In this document: positions 32,817 to 33,445 of the stretch, piece by piece | How the letters are laid out: each line of letters starts with the position of its first letter | How positions within the stretch are numbered: position 1 is the stretch's first letter | Source: CAZJOD01 sp964547525 | GTDB taxonomy: Bacteria; Bacillota; Clostridia; JAAYHZ01 | Direction of reading: 5' to 3' | Assembly: GCA_964547525.1 (NCBI GenBank) | Contig: CAZJOD010000018.1 | Location: 1-33,445, forward strand | DNA: 33,445 nt | The notes under the pieces: model-generated | Told to the model about the DNA's origin: nothing | Seen by the model: only the letters and a program-made list of their open reading frames with translations | Databases searched by the model: none | Program-made: the position numbers and the translations under genes

Positions 32817-33113
32817 TTAATAATACCGCCCTTGAATTTCCGTAAAACAGCACATACGGTGTGTATGAGCGAAATCTAGAGTTGTCGCTACATTATAATA
32901 ATGGATATGACCTCCGGGAACGGGTATTCCCGGACCTGTTTGTATTGTGTAACGATGTGTATGACCGTTATCAAATGTGGTTCGACCGGTTGCCCGATGT
33001 GTGTGACCGGGAATGTTAAGGTTCAAAGTGGTTACATCGGTATATCTGTGTAAATGACCTCTGTTAAACGTAGTTCTTCCTAATAAATTATGGTTATGCA
33101 AATCTAATGGCAT
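32817..33113 (-). CDS. YmaF-like His-rich repeat protein
   Basis: Small protein of 98 residues resembling the YmaF family of Firmicutes. It contains six HxH pairs at residues 6/8, 20/22, 37/39, 51/53, 69/71 and 83/85, spaced 14, 17, 14, 18 and 14 residues, so it is built of about three 31-32 residue repeats, each with two HxH units. Typical pieces are GRTTFNRGHLHRY and GRTTFDNGHTHRY. There is no signal peptide or membrane segment. The HxH pattern suggests metal binding, but no function is established for the family as far as I know. The ATG is preceded by GAGGTG on the minus strand. It stands alone, convergent with the RND gene. Confidence 0.85.
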   Translation of the reverse strand: MPLDLHNHNLLGRTTFNRGHLHRYTDVTTLNLNIPGHTHRATGRTTFDNGHTHRYTIQTGPGIPVPGGHIHYYNVATTLDFAHTHRMCCFTEIQGRYY

Positions 33114-33343
33114 TATTGTTCACCTCACAATGTATTATGTAAACCACCTCAACATATATTATGAAAATCAAAAGAAGGTTGTTACAATGAATTAAGGCTT
33201 CAGATAAAAATTTTTCAAATTAAAAATTGTTTCTACTGTAATAACTCTTTTTGCACAAAAATTAACATTAACATTTGTCAATATAAGATAAAAAAAGAGT
33301 TAATGAAGAGATTATGATAGATTATAAAAAACAAAAATAATTC
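33114..33343. other. AT-rich intergenic region with an inverted repeat
   Basis: 230 nt without a gene. TAACTCTTTTT (33242-33252) and AAAAAGAGTTA (33292-33302) are perfect inverted arms 39 nt apart. On the minus strand TTGTAA, 18 bp and CATAAT upstream of the YmaF-like gene may be its promoter. No other feature is recognisable. Confidence 0.4.
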
Positions 33344-33372
33344 TTGTAAATTTCTTATATATGCTTTATAAT
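33344..33372 (+). promoter_or_regulatory. Promoter of the tRNA-Pro gene
   Basis: TTGTAA (33344-33349), 17 bp spacer, and TATAAT (33367-33372) lie 18 bases before the tRNA 5' end. Confidence 0.75.
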
Positions 33373-33390
33373 ATGACTTGTGTAAAAAAA

Positions 33391-33445
33391 CGGGGTGTGG
33401 CTCAGCTTGGTAGAGCGCTTGGTTCGGGACCAAGAGGCCGGAGGT
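33391..33445 (+). tRNA. tRNA-Pro (CGG), 3' truncated by window end
   Basis: The acceptor 5' strand CGGGGTG, D arm GCTC-AGCTTGGTA-GAGC, and anticodon arm CTTGG-TTCGGGA-CCAAG are complete; the anticodon is CGG, reading CCG (proline). The variable loop AGGCC and the first T-stem strand GGAGG are visible before the window stops. The T loop, acceptor 3' strand and CCA status lie outside. Confidence 0.93.

Noticed and set aside
32682..32879. Plus-strand 65-codon ORF after the RND gene
   Set aside because: It runs through repeat R2, the palindrome and the 3' end of the YmaF-like gene on the other strand, has no ribosome site and no recognisable protein.
1..33445. CRISPR array, prophage, insertion sequence or transposase
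   Set aside because: No regularly spaced repeats, no transposase, integrase or phage structural proteins were found; the repeats present are intergenic and few.

Overview
The window looks like a chromosomal segment of a low-GC, anaerobic Firmicute of the class Clostridia. The evidence is its AT-rich composition, GGAGG-type ribosome binding sites and sigma-A promoters, plus HemZ, the ireB-ruvX-DUF1292 trio, a DUF3048 lipoprotein, a YmaF-like protein and a c-di-AMP (ydaO) riboswitch. No phage, transposase, plasmid or CRISPR genes are visible.

Layout. Positions 1-2.9 kb hold an Entner-Doudoroff/uronate-type sugar-acid operon: a 2-hydroxyacid dehydrogenase cut by the window start, a KDPG aldolase fused to an extra C-terminal domain, and KDG kinase. 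Positions 3.0-7.7 kb hold two GNAT acetyltransferases, two cytosolic ceramidase-fold paralogues and MurQ; part of this block is bracketed by an inverted pair of ~126 bp intergenic repeats. Positions 7.9-13.3 kb are a tightly overlapping operon hemZ-rnr-DUF523-mtaB whose promoter carries a perfect palindrome over the -10 box. Positions 13.4-17.9 kb hold ireB, ruvX, DUF1292, a DUF3048 lipoprotein, a phosphoesterase and an FAH-family enzyme, ending in a strong terminator. Positions 17.9-20.6 kb (minus strand) hold a beta-CASP metallo-hydrolase and a sialidase-like protein. Positions 20.7-24.4 kb hold a third ceramidase-fold paralogue, an alpha/beta hydrolase and an MFS transporter.

The most interesting part is 24.4-26.3 kb. 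A consensus promoter leads into a ydaO c-di-AMP riboswitch with its own intrinsic terminator, then a second structured leader, then a radical-SAM aminomutase. Standard annotation would call this lysine 2,3-aminomutase, but its two substrate-side-chain residues are Lys and Asn, the pattern of glutamate 2,3-aminomutase. The product would be beta-glutamate, a compatible solute, so c-di-AMP, the osmotic second messenger, appears to control osmolyte synthesis directly.

The rest (26.4-33.4 kb) has an AAC(3)-family acetyltransferase, a CE15-like esterase, a TetR regulator with a clear operator and an RND exporter. These are followed by a repeat region with RNA-like hairpins, a His-rich YmaF-like protein with a regular HxH periodicity, and the start of a tRNA-Pro(CGG) gene cut by the window end.
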